The notes: generated by a model not told the origin, from the sequence alone. A DNA stretch of 64,000 nucleotides from Ailanthus altissimus (GCA_946807835.1 OX327686.1:1860001-1924000), one strand, 5' to 3'. Counted from the stretch's first letter, positions 1 to 10,929 are shown. Translations and numbers: made by a program.

Positions 1-122
1 TTCTTACCAGGGCAGTGAAATTTGAATCATTTGAGAACAATGTCCAGGAGGTTTGAGGCGAGAAGAGTGAAGTAGGCAGAACACAAGAAAGATTATAGGG
101 ATCAGCTCTGTCTCTGTCTACA

Positions 123-2867
123 TTATAGACCCATCTGCTTCATCCACAAGGACCACTTAATAGCCTCTAGAAACTTATCATTCATCCGCATTGCAGTGAT
201 CATATTGGTGTATGTTATCTTATCAGGTTCTATACCATTCTCTCTCATTTCTTTAACCAAATCTACAGCATCTTCAACCATTCCAGCAATACCATATGCC
301 TTTATCAACGTGTTATAGCTGCACAAATCAGGACGGAGCCCACATTCCTTCAGTTCTGTCAATACACTAGCAACTTCATTGATCCATCCTCGCTCTCCAT
401 AGATATTGATCATAATGTTGTAAGTGTAATGATCAGAAGCACAACTTGTTTCCTTCATTCTCTGCAAGACACTTCTAAAATTCTCCATTTGACCTTCTTT
501 TCCGTAGGAATCCAACATACAGTTGTAGGCTTCTAGGGAAACTGAAAAGCCATCAAATTTCATCTCCTGAACAGTTGATGACATATTTTTTAAATCCCTA
601 TTTTGACCATAGGCAGCAATGATTGTGTTGTAAGATATTACATCCATTAAACCTAGTTTTTTAGCCATAGAGAACAGTTTCTTAACCTTCTTGAAAAGCC
701 TGGCTTTTCCATAAACATCAAGCATGATATTGAAGGTAAAAGTATTAGGAGTAAACCCGCGCTCAAGCATCTCATAAAAAATTCTGGAGAGCTCATCAAT
801 TGGCAGAGCACGGGCGCAGCAATTTATTACACAATTATACAAGTCCTGATCCCAGGTGATTCCACTCTTCAAAATTTTATAGTAAAGAGATGCTAACTTA
901 TCCAACATGCCACATTGTTGATAAATGCGGAGCATATCACGATACAGATAAACATCAGGATAGATGTCCTTTTGCCTCTCCATGGTTTCTAGAACAGCGC
1001 AAGCATCTTTCAAAGATCCAGCTTTGACATACATTCTGACAACAATGCTGAAGGCAATCATGTCCAAGCTAACTCCTGAAGATTTCAACTTCAGATAAAG
1101 TTTTTCGGCTTCAGTAAACAGACCCATGGCACTGTAAGTGTCAATCATCGTGCACGTGATGTGCATGTTTGGCTTGCCAATGGAATTGGGCATTTGAGCG
1201 TATATTTTAACAGCATTGTCAAGATGACCCAACTCCTTACATGAGCAAATCAACAAATGGTACAAGTTATCCTCAAAAACAGGATCTTTCCATTCTTTGT
1301 CCCTCAGGACTTTTATAGCATCATCCACCAATCCATGTTTCACATAAGCCATGACTAGAATGGAGCAAGAAGTTGGGTTGACTATGACATGTTGATAGAA
1401 AGACCCTTTCAAAATGTGAGGCAATTTATCAATTCTTCCAGCCTTCTCATATGCTTGTAAGAGAGTACCAAGGATGGAGGCATGTTGGCAACCCATCTTC
1501 AGCATATCCTCAAGTGTGTTAACAGCACCCTCCTCATCTTCGTATTTGGCTTGCAAGTTTATTAGCGTGTACAAGTTAGATGAGTTAGGCTTGTAACCGA
1601 ACCGCTTGAGTTCCTTATAGTACCACTCTGCCTCCCTGTAATTGCCAGCTCGGCCCCAACCTTCAATCATGGAACGGTAGGTTGTTTCATCCGGCTCTAA
1701 TCCAACATCCTTAATGATCAAGAATAGGCTTTGAGCAGCATCCATATTTGATGTCTTCCCATACCCAGTAATCAGTGTATTGTAAGCAACAATATTGGGA
1801 GAAAAACCTGATTGTCGCATTGAGGCCAATACTAGTTCAGCATCCTCTAACTTGCCTTGCTGACTATAAGCATTCAGCATAACCAACCAATTCTCCAAAT
1901 TTGGTACTACTTTATCTTCTCTTATTAACTTAATTACTTCTTCTGCTTTGTCATACAGACTCAAACGGGTGTAGATTGTGATCATTGCTGAGTAAGCAGA
2001 TTCACACACAATTCCAAATTTCCTCATATTGGTAAATGCAAATTCCGCCTCCTCAACATTCCAACCCTTCTTGTAAAGGCCCATGAGCATCCCAAAAGTC
2101 GCAACATTAGGCTGTACATCACATTCCAACATCAGATAGAACCACTTTGCACCCAACTTCACACACCCATGTTTACTACAAGCATAAATAAGAGTGTTAA
2201 AAACCTGAAAATTTAGCTCACCACCCAAACTCCTACTCACTTCTCTGATCATTTTCTCTGCTGCATCCCAATCTTCCCTCCTACCAAACACTCGAAGAAC
2301 CAAATTATAAGCGGTCAAATTTTTTTCTAACTTCCCATTACTCCTCATCCACTCAAAAAACTTCAAAGCATTGCTATCACTACACTTCTCAAGCCGTTTC
2401 AATATCGCATTACATTGCTCCAAGCTTAAGTTATCCCCAATAACAGAGTAATCAACATCCACCTCCCCATCATTATTCACAAAAAATTCCTCTCTTTCGA
2501 CTTCTCCATCCCTCCTCCTATAACTAAAACTCAAACCCAAATCCTTTTTTATCCCTCTCTTTGCATTATAACGTCTCTTCTTAACTTTTCGATCACTACC
2601 CACATCTTTTTTGGTCAAAACAATGTCATTATCAGTTTGTTCTGATTCATTCAAATTAGACAACTCAATTTCAGAATTGGAAACATTAATGTGCTTAACC
2701 CTATTCAAAGTAGTGATCATACAAGACCTAGTGAAATGAATGTAACTAGTGAATGGAAAAATGGGGCAGCGGTCACACAACTGAGTTGGGTTTGCAGTTG
2801 CTGTGAAATTAAGCTTCCTTGAATCAACTGTGTCCACAGAAATGGACAACAGTTTCAAAGAAGCCAT
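123..2867 (-). CDS. BFA2: P-class pentatricopeptide repeat protein, BFA2-like (ortholog of At4g30825), plastid
   Basis: This is an uninterrupted 914-codon frame read leftward, with ATG at 2867 and TAA at 125-123. The first ~180 residues are basic and low in repeats, with an N-terminus (MASLKLLSISV) suited to organelle targeting. From about residue 185 to the end it is a run of ~35-residue PPR motifs, for example the YNTLITGYGK type near residue 365. No E, E+ or DYW tail follows, so it is a P-class protein. P-class PPRs bind single-stranded organelle RNA and stabilise or process it. The Arabidopsis protein I recall as most similar, At4g30825/BFA2, is needed for plastid atpH/F transcript accumulation; that assignment is from memory. 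The gene has no intron. Bases 1-122 would be its 3' UTR, and the leader lies right of 2867. A decayed fragment of a related sequence is at 9641-9782. Confidence 0.93.
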   Translation of the reverse strand: MASLKLLSISVDTVDSRKLNFTATANPTQLCDRCPIFPFTSYIHFTRSCMITTLNRVKHINVSNSEIELSNLNESEQTDNDIVLTKKDVGSDRKVKKRRYNAKRGIKKDLGLSFSYRRRDGEVEREEFFVNNDGEVDVDYSVIGDNLSLEQCNAILKRLEKCSDSNALKFFEWMRSNGKLEKNLTAYNLVLRVFGRREDWDAAEKMIREVSRSLGGELNFQVFNTLIYACSKHGCVKLGAKWFYLMLECDVQPNVATFGMLMGLYKKGWNVEEAEFAFTNMRKFGIVCESAYSAMITIYTRLSLYDKAEEVIKLIREDKVVPNLENWLVMLNAYSQQGKLEDAELVLASMRQSGFSPNIVAYNTLITGYGKTSNMDAAQSLFLIIKDVGLEPDETTYRSMIEGWGRAGNYREAEWYYKELKRFGYKPNSSNLYTLINLQAKYEDEEGAVNTLEDMLKMGCQHASILGTLLQAYEKAGRIDKLPHILKGSFYQHVIVNPTSCSILVMAYVKHGLVDDAIKVLRDKEWKDPVFEDNLYHLLICSCKELGHLDNAVKIYAQMPNSIGKPNMHITCTMIDTYSAMGLFTEAEKLYLKLKSSGVSLDMIAFSIVVRMYVKAGSLKDACAVLETMERQKDIYPDVYLYRDMLRIYQQCGMLDKLASLYYKILKSGITWDQDLYNCVINCCARALPIDELSRIFYEMLERGFTPNTFTFNIMLDVYGKARLFKKVKKLFSMAKKLGLMDVISYNTIIAAYGQNRDLKNMSSTVQEMKFDGFSVSLEAYNCMLDSYGKEGQMENFRSVLQRMKETSCASDHYTYNIMINIYGERGWINEVASVLTELKECGLRPDLCSYNTLIKAYGIAGMVEDAVDLVKEMRENGIEPDKITYTNMITAMRMNDKFLEAIKWSLWMKQMGL

Positions 2868-3550
2868 ATGATGATAATATCAAGCAAATTGAGAAACAAC
2901 TTCAACTCCAAAGTTAAGACCGAGAAGTGTTTTCTTAAGAGAGAATAGTACCTTGTGGCCTTTTTTTTTTTTTTTTGGATAACGGATGGCGAAGCAGCGG
3001 AGCAAAATCAACGATTTTGGATTTCATGTTGCGTTCTCTCGTCGTATAGACAAAGAGCGGGGACCCATGGAATTTTCACTTGCAATGGCATTTAATTTTT
3101 CTATTCTGCGGTTATTACCACACAGGTCCTTGTTCTTTGGCCTTTAATCAAATAAATCATAAAACGTCAATTCTCTACACTAAAGTGCTCATTGTTTCAA
3201 TTTTTATCATACAAGTCCTAAAGTGAAATGAATGTTTCACTTAAGCCCTTATTCTCTAGGCTTGTGGTTTATTTGATAAAACACAAATAAGTGCTTATAT
3301 AAATTACGTGGCACCAAGATATTTACCTTAGCATAAAGTTTGTATACTTCTTTAGTTTTAGTCAAGGATTTAAATCCTAATAGAGATTAAAATAGTGTAA
3401 ACATTTTTCTTATGAGGACTTCTGTTCCTTTATGTAGGGCATTTTTTCCTTAAGCAGTCTCATTCCTTTGTAGAGGTATGTGTTTGAACATGTGTAAGTA
3501 TATAAGTGATATATAGGACATTTTTTTTCTGTAGTTGACTCTTCCCATTA
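2868..3550. other. upstream flank of the BFA2-like gene
   Basis: Leader and promoter side of the minus-strand PPR gene. It holds an 18-base poly-T run near 2960-2977 and AT-rich DNA. An imperfect direct repeat of about 45 bp occurs around 3475-3515 and 3547-3595 (core GTTTGAAYATGTGTAA). No coding frame is supportable. Confidence 0.5.
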
Positions 3551-3819
3551 TAAAGATATATGTTTGAATATGTGTAAATATGTAAGTGATGTATAATCTC
3601 AATTGTGTCTAATTAATATTCAATAAATATGTAAGAATATTGATTGAAAATTATTAAGATATAATTTGAAGAGCAAGTCAAGTGCGTAAGGTGCACAAGG
3701 ATCGAAGACGAACAAAAAAGAAGGCGAAAAACGAAGGGAGCAGTGACTAAGCGCCAGTGCCGCGGTGCCCAGTCCAGAGCGTGAGCGCCGTGGAGCCAAG
3801 CGACGAGCGTCACGGTGCC

Positions 3820-4229
3820 CATGCATGATCCACCAGCGCTGCCGCGATGGGCGTTAAGCGTCATGGCACTGGATGCTTGAACAGTATCCCAAAATAAGGA
3901 AACTTCCTTATTTCGTCTCCCACTTGCTTTAGGACTCCCTATTACGACTCCCACACGTATAAGGTAAACTTAAGACATCTCAAAGCCTATATAAAGGCTC
4001 TCAATTGACTTGTAAACACAATCTCATGCACAATCCACCAGAGCCACAGCGATGGACGCTAAGCGTCATGGCACTGGATGCTTGAACAGTATCCCGAAAT
4101 AAGGAAACTTCCTTATTTCGTCTCCCACTTGCTTTAGGACTCCTTATTACGACTCCCACACGTATAAGGTAAACTTAGGACATCCCAAAGCCTATATAAA
4201 GGCTCTCAATTGACTTGTAAACACAATCT
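3820..4229 (+). repeat. 205-bp tandem duplication inside LTR copy A
   Basis: Two nearly identical units lie head to tail, 3820-4024 and 4025-4229, with period 205 bp. They differ at only a few positions, mostly in the GC-rich start. The unit includes the GC-rich word cluster, the sequence GGAAACTTCCTTATTTCG and the TATA box. The other two LTR copies carry only one such unit. Confidence 0.9.
3988..4200 (+). promoter_or_regulatory. duplicated TATA boxes of LTR copy A
   Basis: TATATAAA occurs at 3988-3995 and again at 4193-4200, exactly 205 bp apart because of the tandem duplication. Each is followed by GGCTCTCAATTGACTTG. The same box sits at 11476-11483 in copy C and, inverted, at 8164-8171 in copy B. 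In plant LTRs such a box at the U3/R junction sets the transcription start; activity here is inferred. Confidence 0.5.
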
Positions 4230-4534
4230 TTATGATAACCCAATAGATTTAAGCGATCAAGTAAGAAATCTTTGTAGTTCTTTGTGAGAGAAAATCTTTA
4301 GAGTGCAAGAGAAAGTTTTCTTTGTGATCTTTCTTGTAAAATACATACTTTGTGAGTGTCTTATAATTCATAATAAGATAAGAGTGTGATTTTGATCTGC
4401 CGTCGACGTAGGTAAGTTGCTGAACCACGTAATTCTTTATTTTTTCTTCTTCTACCCTTTTTTTTATTCCTTAATTACTTATTCTACATATATTACTTAA
4501 GTGATATTGTTTGTTTATGTATTTCTGCTTCAAC

Positions 4535-6700
4535 AAAATAATATTTTTATTTTAATTACTAATACATAAATTAAGATTAGGTTAGATCGAGTCGTGTTGG
4601 ATAAAGCTTTCTTGGAACTCTGATACTTATCGAATTTTTAGACCCTATTAGGATGCAATCTATTTTCATAACAAATGAAGGAAAAATAAAATATTACCCT
4701 ACATATTCAAGGCAACACGAGCTCTCTTCACCAAGTTAGGGAGAGGAGGTAATGGGTAATAAAATTGTATTATACTTCTATTTATTTGTAAACTAGTAAT
4801 AATAATAATAATAATAATAATAATTAATAATAATGTCAAAGAAAAATTTAAAAAAAATGATGATTTTATTGAATAATTGTACTTTATTTGACTTTTTTAT
4901 AAAGTAGTAAAAGTCTAGGGTACAAAATTTTAAATTATTTTTATTATAGTACAATTATTTAATAATGTTATATTATGTATGTGTACTAGAGAAATATTGT
5001 ATATCAATATATAATAATTGTAATTTGTCTGAAAATTCTATAAACAAAAATATAATAGTAGTGTTTTATTATATTGTTATACAAAAATAAACAAAATCCT
5101 AAGTTTAAATTCACATGCATGCTCAAATATACTTAAGTTTAAACTACTTTATAAGATTTATTCTATAAATTGTAACTTAGTAAGTATAAAATTCCACTAA
5201 AAAAATTAAAAGTATGTGAACATAAAATCTATTTAGGCAGTACTTTGTATAAAATAATAACAAGTTCATATTATTAAGGTTAATAGAAAAATATAAGCCC
5301 AATAAGACTTATTTGGCCCTTATATATTTTTTTTTACAATTAAATTACTTAATAATCTTTTATTTATAATAATTTGTATCTTACTTATTTTTATTTATTA
5401 AATTTGTTTTTTTTTTCTTTTAATAGAATTAAAACTTATTAAATAAGTAAGATTTTATGAGGATAATGAATTAAATAAAATATCTTGATGTGATAAAAAA
5501 TTCTAATCCTTTCATCTTTACACATTTTCATTGTACATTAACATTCATCTGAACCTTTAACGTTAAAACCCTAATAATACAAACCATATTCTACTGTAAC
5601 TTTTCCTTGATGACCACGACACCTTATCCGTTGTTATTTTTCCTATTCTTCAACAAAAAGATTGATAAGAACAATAACTTTTTGTTTGCCCCAAAGTCTA
5701 ACATCTACATAAACACGTTATTTGTTTAAACGTACAAAAGTTTAAGAAGCATTCCTCTCTCTAACCTTCAAAATTAAGATACATACAACTTGAAACTCTA
5801 GACTTGTTTAACACGTAAAATATTTTAAATAAATTTAAATTATTTATAAATATTTTTTTTTAAATATAATATTTCTTCGTTATTTATTATGCAAACTCGA
5901 CTCTCACACTTTTCATAACTTAAAATCATGTTTATCCGTAACAATTCGAATTGTGTAAGTACTCTAAACTTGCCTTTTGGATAAAACTGTGTCCACCTCA
6001 TTCGCACATAGTCATTCAACTTTATAATATGACAATCTTGATTCTAATAAGGAGGACACTCCCTATCTTTTTTTAATATTATGTTACCTTTTTTCAGTTA
6101 ATCTCCAAATAAAGGTAATGGGTATTTAAAAAAATAAAAAGTGGTGTTTTTAATACGTAATATTATATGATTGGATGATGTTGTATGACTGTGGCAAACA
6201 ATATCGTATAATGCATTTCTTTTTTAATGAATATTATGAAGTTACCGTCTAGGAAAAAGTTATTTAAATATGCATTTTAATAAAAGGAATCAGCGAAATT
6301 CAAAATTATTTATGTCAAAAACTTATTTTTAATTAAATAAAAATTATTTTTTTATCTTTATTTAAAAAAATTATTAATTATCATTATTTTATTTTTATTA
6401 ATTTATGCTTTTAGAGCAAACAAAATGTATTTCATAATTAATTGTAAAGTAAGTCTTTTCTTTTAATTTTATTTTTAAAGGTTTGAATGAGAATAAGAAA
6501 TTTCATGGTTTTCACTTATTAAACATCAACTTTTAGTCTTTAAATTTACTCAAATTCAGTTGGTCGCAGCCGCAAAACGCATTCACGATCAGTCGAGCTA
6601 CACATAGAGGAAGATTGCAATGTAATCCTTAAATACAAAGCAACAGACATTATTCTAAACTAATATAAACTATACATATGCAAATACTTTCATTGAATAA
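4535..6700. other. AT-rich intergenic DNA
   Basis: No gene seen. It holds an (AAT)n microsatellite at about 4798-4834 and many A/T homopolymers. I found no long open frame or clear terminal repeat. Confidence 0.6.
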
Positions 6701-6721
6701 TTAACAAAAGAACAAAAAATG

Positions 6722-7189
6722 TGCTTAATTCTTTTTAAGTAATTTTGATTTGGTTATGAGACCTATATATATAGGTATCAAAACAACCCAAGTCCCATTA
6801 TTGCCATGCAAGCTGCTCAAAATTGTCAAATTTGGAATAATTGCACAAAACCAGCATCTAGCTACCTATTTCTGATTTCCCCCCTCCTCTCTTCTTGTCC
6901 AAAAGCCTCTGAAATTTGCTTTTGTTTAACCATTTTACTTTCTTCTTCTGCAATTTTTTTTTAAAAAAAAAAATTCCCTGTAAACAGATATCTGGTCACA
7001 AATTGTAAGCCATATAAAATGGTAGTGGGAGAAGCTCCGTTTCTTATAAAAACAATGTCTCATTTCCCTCTCATGATTGTGTTGCTTCCCATTCTTATGG
7101 TCACGCTCTTCACTCTGACTCTTCAGTTCCTTCTCCGGCCACTTTTCGGCGACGCTGCTTTTGTTTCACAGATGCTTGTAAGCTCCTAA
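6722..7189 (+). pseudogene. truncated 5' end of a CHX-like cation/H+ exchanger, copy 1
   Basis: An ATG at 7019 opens a 56-codon frame ending at TAA 7187-7189. It contains one hydrophobic segment (FPLMIVLLPILMVTLFTL), then QFLLRPLFGD and FVSQML. This order, a first membrane helix followed by an LRPL..(F/V)(V/I)S(Q/E)(M/I)L motif, resembles the N-terminus of plant CPA2/CHX cation/proton antiporters, which are normally about 800 residues. After ATGCTT there is a good donor (GTAAGC, from 7177), as if exon 1 ended here, but no later exon is visible before the next LTRs. About 300 bp upstream of the ATG also matches the upstream part of copy 2 at 10296-10929. The family assignment rests on a short segment. 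Confidence 0.5.
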
Positions 7190-7462
7190 ATGAACGGCCT
7201 TAGGATTTCATTTTTACACATTTGTTACATAGATATACATATATGAAGAGCCGGCATGTTTAAATATGTGGAATTAAAGTTGTACAATATTTCTGTAGCT
7301 CAATGCGAATAAGTTAAACTTTGATATTTTTCAGAGTTAAACTTAGCTGGAATAAGTAGTTATTAAATTGGTTTTCATTTATGTTTACTTAGTCATAGTT
7401 GTAGTTTGAATAAAATGAAACCTCCTTGATTCTAGGATTCATTTTTCCAAATTTAAACAAGT
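7190..7462. other. AT-rich DNA after CHX-like fragment 1
   Basis: It follows the putative donor site and may be intron remnant. Nothing else is recognisable. Confidence 0.4.
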
Positions 7463-7627
7463 TGTTAAAGCTTGGTTTTAGCATTTTATCTCATATGTAT
7501 TTCGTGTATATAGTTCAGTTAATTAAAGAAGATTATCATCTATTTTTCATCACTTATCATTGCTTCATTCACATTGCTTAAGAGCCAAGTTTATATTCTT
7601 TGCAAACTATTAACATGGTATCAAAGC
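7463..7627 (+). mobile_element. candidate short LTR plus tRNA-Met primer-binding site
   Basis: A 153-bp segment (7463-7615) starts TGTTAA and ends TTAACA, a perfect 6-bp inverted terminal match of the TG...CA type. It is followed immediately by TGGTATCAAAGC (7616-7627), one base off the usual plant initiator-Met primer-binding site. This is how a 5' LTR and PBS look. The short LTR length would suit a TRIM-type element. No second LTR or coding region was found, so this is probably a truncated remnant. Confidence 0.4.
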
Positions 7628-7770
7628 TGTAATTGATCTTTAAGGTCTGTGTGATTGTTAGAAAAGAGAAACCACATAACTAGCTAGCTAATCTCCATTA
7701 AAGGAACCTGTCAAAACCCTTGCATATTATGAATTCTGTTGGAGGAATTTTCTTTCTTCCCTTAAGATTA

Positions 7771-8549
7771 GGTTAAAGCGAATAACTCTAATCAAGTTTA
7801 ACTTTAAATCCTAAGTATTTTATGCAGTGGAATAATATGTATATCAAGCAAAATAATAAGAATTTAAAACAGAAAATAAAAATTACAACGCAATCACTTA
7901 CATGGTTCGACCAATTGCCTACGTTCACAGTGAATTTAAGGATCCTAACTTCTCTTATTAACTCCCTAAAGATTTTACAAGAAAAATTCAATGAAGAACC
8001 CTAAAAAAGACCTAATATTTAGTATACCCTTACTCTACCACAAGTAATGAACACTCAAATAACAGTTCCACTCTAGCGCATACAAGCATTTAGTATCTAC
8101 CTAATTCTTTTATTCTCTTAAAGTCTCTCTTAATATTTGATCTTAACTAAAAGTTTACAAGTGTTTATATAGGGGTTATTTTGTGTCTACTAATCATATT
8201 CCTTATTGAAGTAAGAGTCCACTTATTTTGAAAGTTCAAAATTTTTCAAAACTCAGAAATTCGAAATAAAAACGGACTTTTTCCGCTTTGGCGCCGCAAC
8301 GCTTAGCCCTAGGCGCCACGGCGCTGGTCCCTGTTTTCAGCTCCGAGCTTTTTTCTCGCTTCCTTCACGTCTTTGAGTCCCGTTTTACTTCACCCTTCAT
8401 GTTCCACACGTCCTAAACTTCTCCATACGTATCCTACACGTTTATAACTCTCATCTTTGATATTCATTTTAATTCTTATTCAAATAAAATTGTTGAATCA
8501 TTAAATCTCTAATAAATTCTAATCAACGGCTTCAAGTAGTTTTTCAACA
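7771..8549 (-). mobile_element. Copia-type LTR (copy B), inverted
   Basis: Read on the minus strand it starts TGTTGAAAAAC at 8549 and runs through a GC-rich block (8284-8330), a TATATAAA box (8171-8164) and the block with CGTAGGCAATTGG next to GAACCATGTAA (about 7924-7898). It ends near TTCGCTTTAACC at 7771. It lines up along its whole length with copy C at 11108-11873 on the opposite strand. The last bases are mutated from the expected CA end and I see no clear target-site duplication. It is probably a degenerate solo LTR. Confidence 0.65.
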
Positions 8550-9640
8550 TCAATTCTTCCACCCTTCACATGTGAAAACTACCCTATTTGTGCAGTTAGT
8601 GTAAAAACTTACCTGAAAGCTTTTAATTGATGAGAGATAGTGAAAATAGGCAGAAAACCATCATTACTTTCTCAAAATCCAACCATTACTCAAATTAAAC
8701 AGCATAATAAGAAGTGTGCAAAAAAATTACAAAGCTTTGTCTGTAATATACTCTTCAATGTCAGACACAATTTTTATAAGAATTCTCACCTGTGAGGCAG
8801 CAAAACAGGCATAAAATAAGTTGAAGGAAGCGCTTAATTTATGAAAGGCATTTGAAGTTTTGAAAATATAATGATCATGATGATTGTGAATCAACCAAGG
8901 TTACTTAAGGAAAAGTTGATAGAAAAAGAAAAAGAAAAATTCAAAAAGTGTTAGGAAGTATTTCTAAAAGGTTTGGTGTAAAAAATATCACTTTAGAAGA
9001 TTCAAAAGATCTTATAAGGAGTCTATCTAAACTTGTAAACATTTGTAAATGTTCCTTAAAAGACAATACGGAAAGGGCTATAAGACTTGGGATTCAACAA
9101 AACAAACTTTATAAGCATCACCAAAGAACAAACCAACAGGCAAAATATTGTAAACATTTGTAAAAATAAAGGCAAACCTCATTTACAGCAAGCACAAATT
9201 GCTAAAGATCAAGAAAGTCCTAGCGAAAATCTGACTTCTGAGCACAAGCAGAAATAATGAAGAAAATCTTAGCCTACACAAATCAAATCAAATCAATAGA
9301 AATAGTAGAAAACTTAAAAGATTCAAGATGTTTCAAATTAAATATGAGCATATATAATTATAAAACATACAATATCTAAAAGCGAGTATTACTTAATATT
9401 AACAAAAATAGAATAGTGATGAAGTGTTATACTGTTTATAAAAATTGTGTAGTTATTTTGTAAAGAAAAGTAATAAAATATATAATAAAAGAAAGATATT
9501 TTAATTACTTGTAGATGCCAATGAGTAAATTATATGAAGAGCACTGAGAGGGAAAAAAAGAAGAAAAAAAAGAAAACTCATATTTATATTTGATATAATT
9601 TTACTACAATAAACCAAACTCATACTTATTTATAATTTGT
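8550..9640. other. intergenic DNA between the inverted LTRs, first part
   Basis: No confident gene. A frame at 8948-9163 (71 codons, basic) lacks any recognisable motif and begins at a non-ATG codon. A few splice-like words on the minus strand (near 8612 and 8793) could be exon remnants but cannot be assigned. Confidence 0.4.
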
Positions 9641-9782
9641 TCATTTTCTCTGGTTGCATCCCAATCTTCTCTCCTACCAAACACTAGAAAAACCAAGTTA
9701 CAGCAGAGTAATTTTTTTCCCAACTTCCATTTACACCTCCTCCTCCAGTGAAAAATCTTCGTAGCATTGCTATCACTACACA
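9641..9782 (-). pseudogene. decayed fragment of a BFA2-like PPR gene
   Basis: This 142-bp stretch lines up with 2250-2385 inside the intact PPR gene at roughly 80% identity by eye, with small indels. Shared words include GCATCCCAATCTTC, CTCCTACCAAACACT and GCATTGCTATCACTACAC. It corresponds to about residues 161-206 of that protein, in the same orientation. The indels break the reading frame and nothing of the gene is visible on either side. Confidence 0.8.
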
Positions 9783-10295
9783 GTGTATGGAATAATTTTT
9801 AAATTATTTAAGTTATATATGAGAAATTTATTAATAATAGATCAAATATGTAGACTATTAAGGGTCGATAAAATATATAAAAAAAATTTGAACCGATTAA
9901 AATATAAATAAAATATGGGCAAAAAAATTGAACCGACCAAATTAATCGATTTTTGATTGATTCGGTTTGGTTTAATTCTAAAGTTAATTTTTGATCAATT
10001 TAATTTATTTAAAATCGATTTGTTTAGTTTTATTTGACTTAGTTCAAAATAAAATAAAATAAAAAATAAACTAGAAAAATTTGAAAGATCTCGTTTATGA
10101 CTCACAAATACCCTAATCTATCTTCACTGTAATAATTTTTTTTATAAAAAAAAATAATAACATCATATTCACTAGACTAATGGTGTGTATCTTTATCAAT
10201 TTATCCTAAGAATAGACTGCACAGTAATAATAAACAAAAATGATCTCAAAAAAAAAATAATAAACAATAAAGTAATGAAAATTTTGCTCATTTCC
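9783..10295. other. AT-rich DNA with remnant of a GAACCGA-type repeat
   Basis: Around 9888-10025 there are words such as TTGAACCGACC and GATTCGGTTTGG in both orientations. They resemble the interior of the MITE-like element at 16249-16634. The edges are not clear. No gene seen. Confidence 0.35.
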
Positions 10296-10929
10296 TTTTG
10301 TAAGTAATTTTGATTTAGTTTTGAGAGCTATCTATCAGGTATCAAAACAAGCCTTGTCCATGAAAGTTCATTGTTCTCGGCTTCATTTTTTTTTCCCTGC
10401 AAAACGCACAAATATTGTCAAATACATCCCGAGTTTGGAATTATAATGAAATAACCCTCAGGTTTTTGGCTCAAATCATGCATAAATCCAGTACCTAGCT
10501 AGCTAATTCTGATTTTCCCTTCTTGTTACTTGTCCCAAAATCTCTCAAATTTTGCTTTTCTTCAACTATTTTCTTTCTTCTTCTTCTTCTTCATCTTCTT
10601 CTTCTTCTGCAATTTTCTTTCTTTTTTTTTTACCCTTTAGAAAATTAAAGATGAATAACAATTCACTAGGTGGCAATACAACCATATACGTAAAATGGAT
10701 TGCGAAGAGAAATATGACCGAAGTTTGTGAGCCATATGAAGTGGTAGCGGGACTAGCTCCATTTCTTGGCAAAAAAGTATCACATTTCCCTACTATGATT
10801 GTCTTGCTACCCATCTTGATAATTAGAGTCTTTACTCTGACTCATCAGTTCTTCCTCACTTTGCAGCAAATACCCAACAATAAATCAACACAAACAAATC
10901 AATATATTAAAGAGAAAAGTAAAGTTTGA
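10296..10929 (+). pseudogene. truncated 5' end of a CHX-like cation/H+ exchanger, copy 2
   Basis: This is a diverged copy of 6722-7189. From an ATG at 10651 a 92-codon frame runs to TGA at 10927-10929. It begins MNNNSLGGNTTIYVKW, contains VCEPYEVVAGLAPFL (matched in part in copy 1) and the hydrophobic segment FPTMIVLLPILIIRVFTL, and reaches HQFFL. After this the similarity to copy 1 stops: the LRPL...FVSQML part is replaced by unrelated Asn/Gln/Lys-rich sequence. Upstream there is a (CTT)n tract at 10571-10607. The frame is open but would give only one membrane helix, so it is a gene fragment rather than a transporter. Confidence 0.5.

Larger units (their letters stand above)
3551..4534 (+). 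mobile_element. LTR of a Copia-type retrotransposon (copy A), 5' edge uncertain
   Basis: This stretch shares its architecture with two other copies in the window, 7771-8549 (minus) and 11108-11873 (plus). Each has a GC-rich U3 segment rich in GCGCC/CGGCGC words, a TATATAAA box, and a downstream block with CGTAGG then AACCACGTAA (here around 4403-4429). Each ends near a TTCAACA-type sequence (here 4528-4534). The GTCGACGTAGG...GAACCACGTAA signature is typical of the R/U5 part of plant Copia LTRs. No internal domain, primer-binding site or partner LTR is visible next to it, so it is probably a solo LTR or fragment. Short frames in it (for example minus-strand 3954-3613) are chance frames in the GC-rich part. 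The 5' boundary is a guess. Confidence 0.6.

Noticed and set aside
3613..3954. Minus-strand 113-codon and 68-codon frames
   Set aside because: They lie in the GC-rich part of LTR copy A, have no domain and are broken by the tandem duplication; chance frames.
8948..9163. 71-codon basic frame
   Set aside because: Starts at a non-ATG codon, shows no motif, and the region is repeat-derived.
10566..10814. Minus-strand frame with a run of Glu
   Set aside because: It is the antisense of the (CTT)n tract and CHX-like copy 2.
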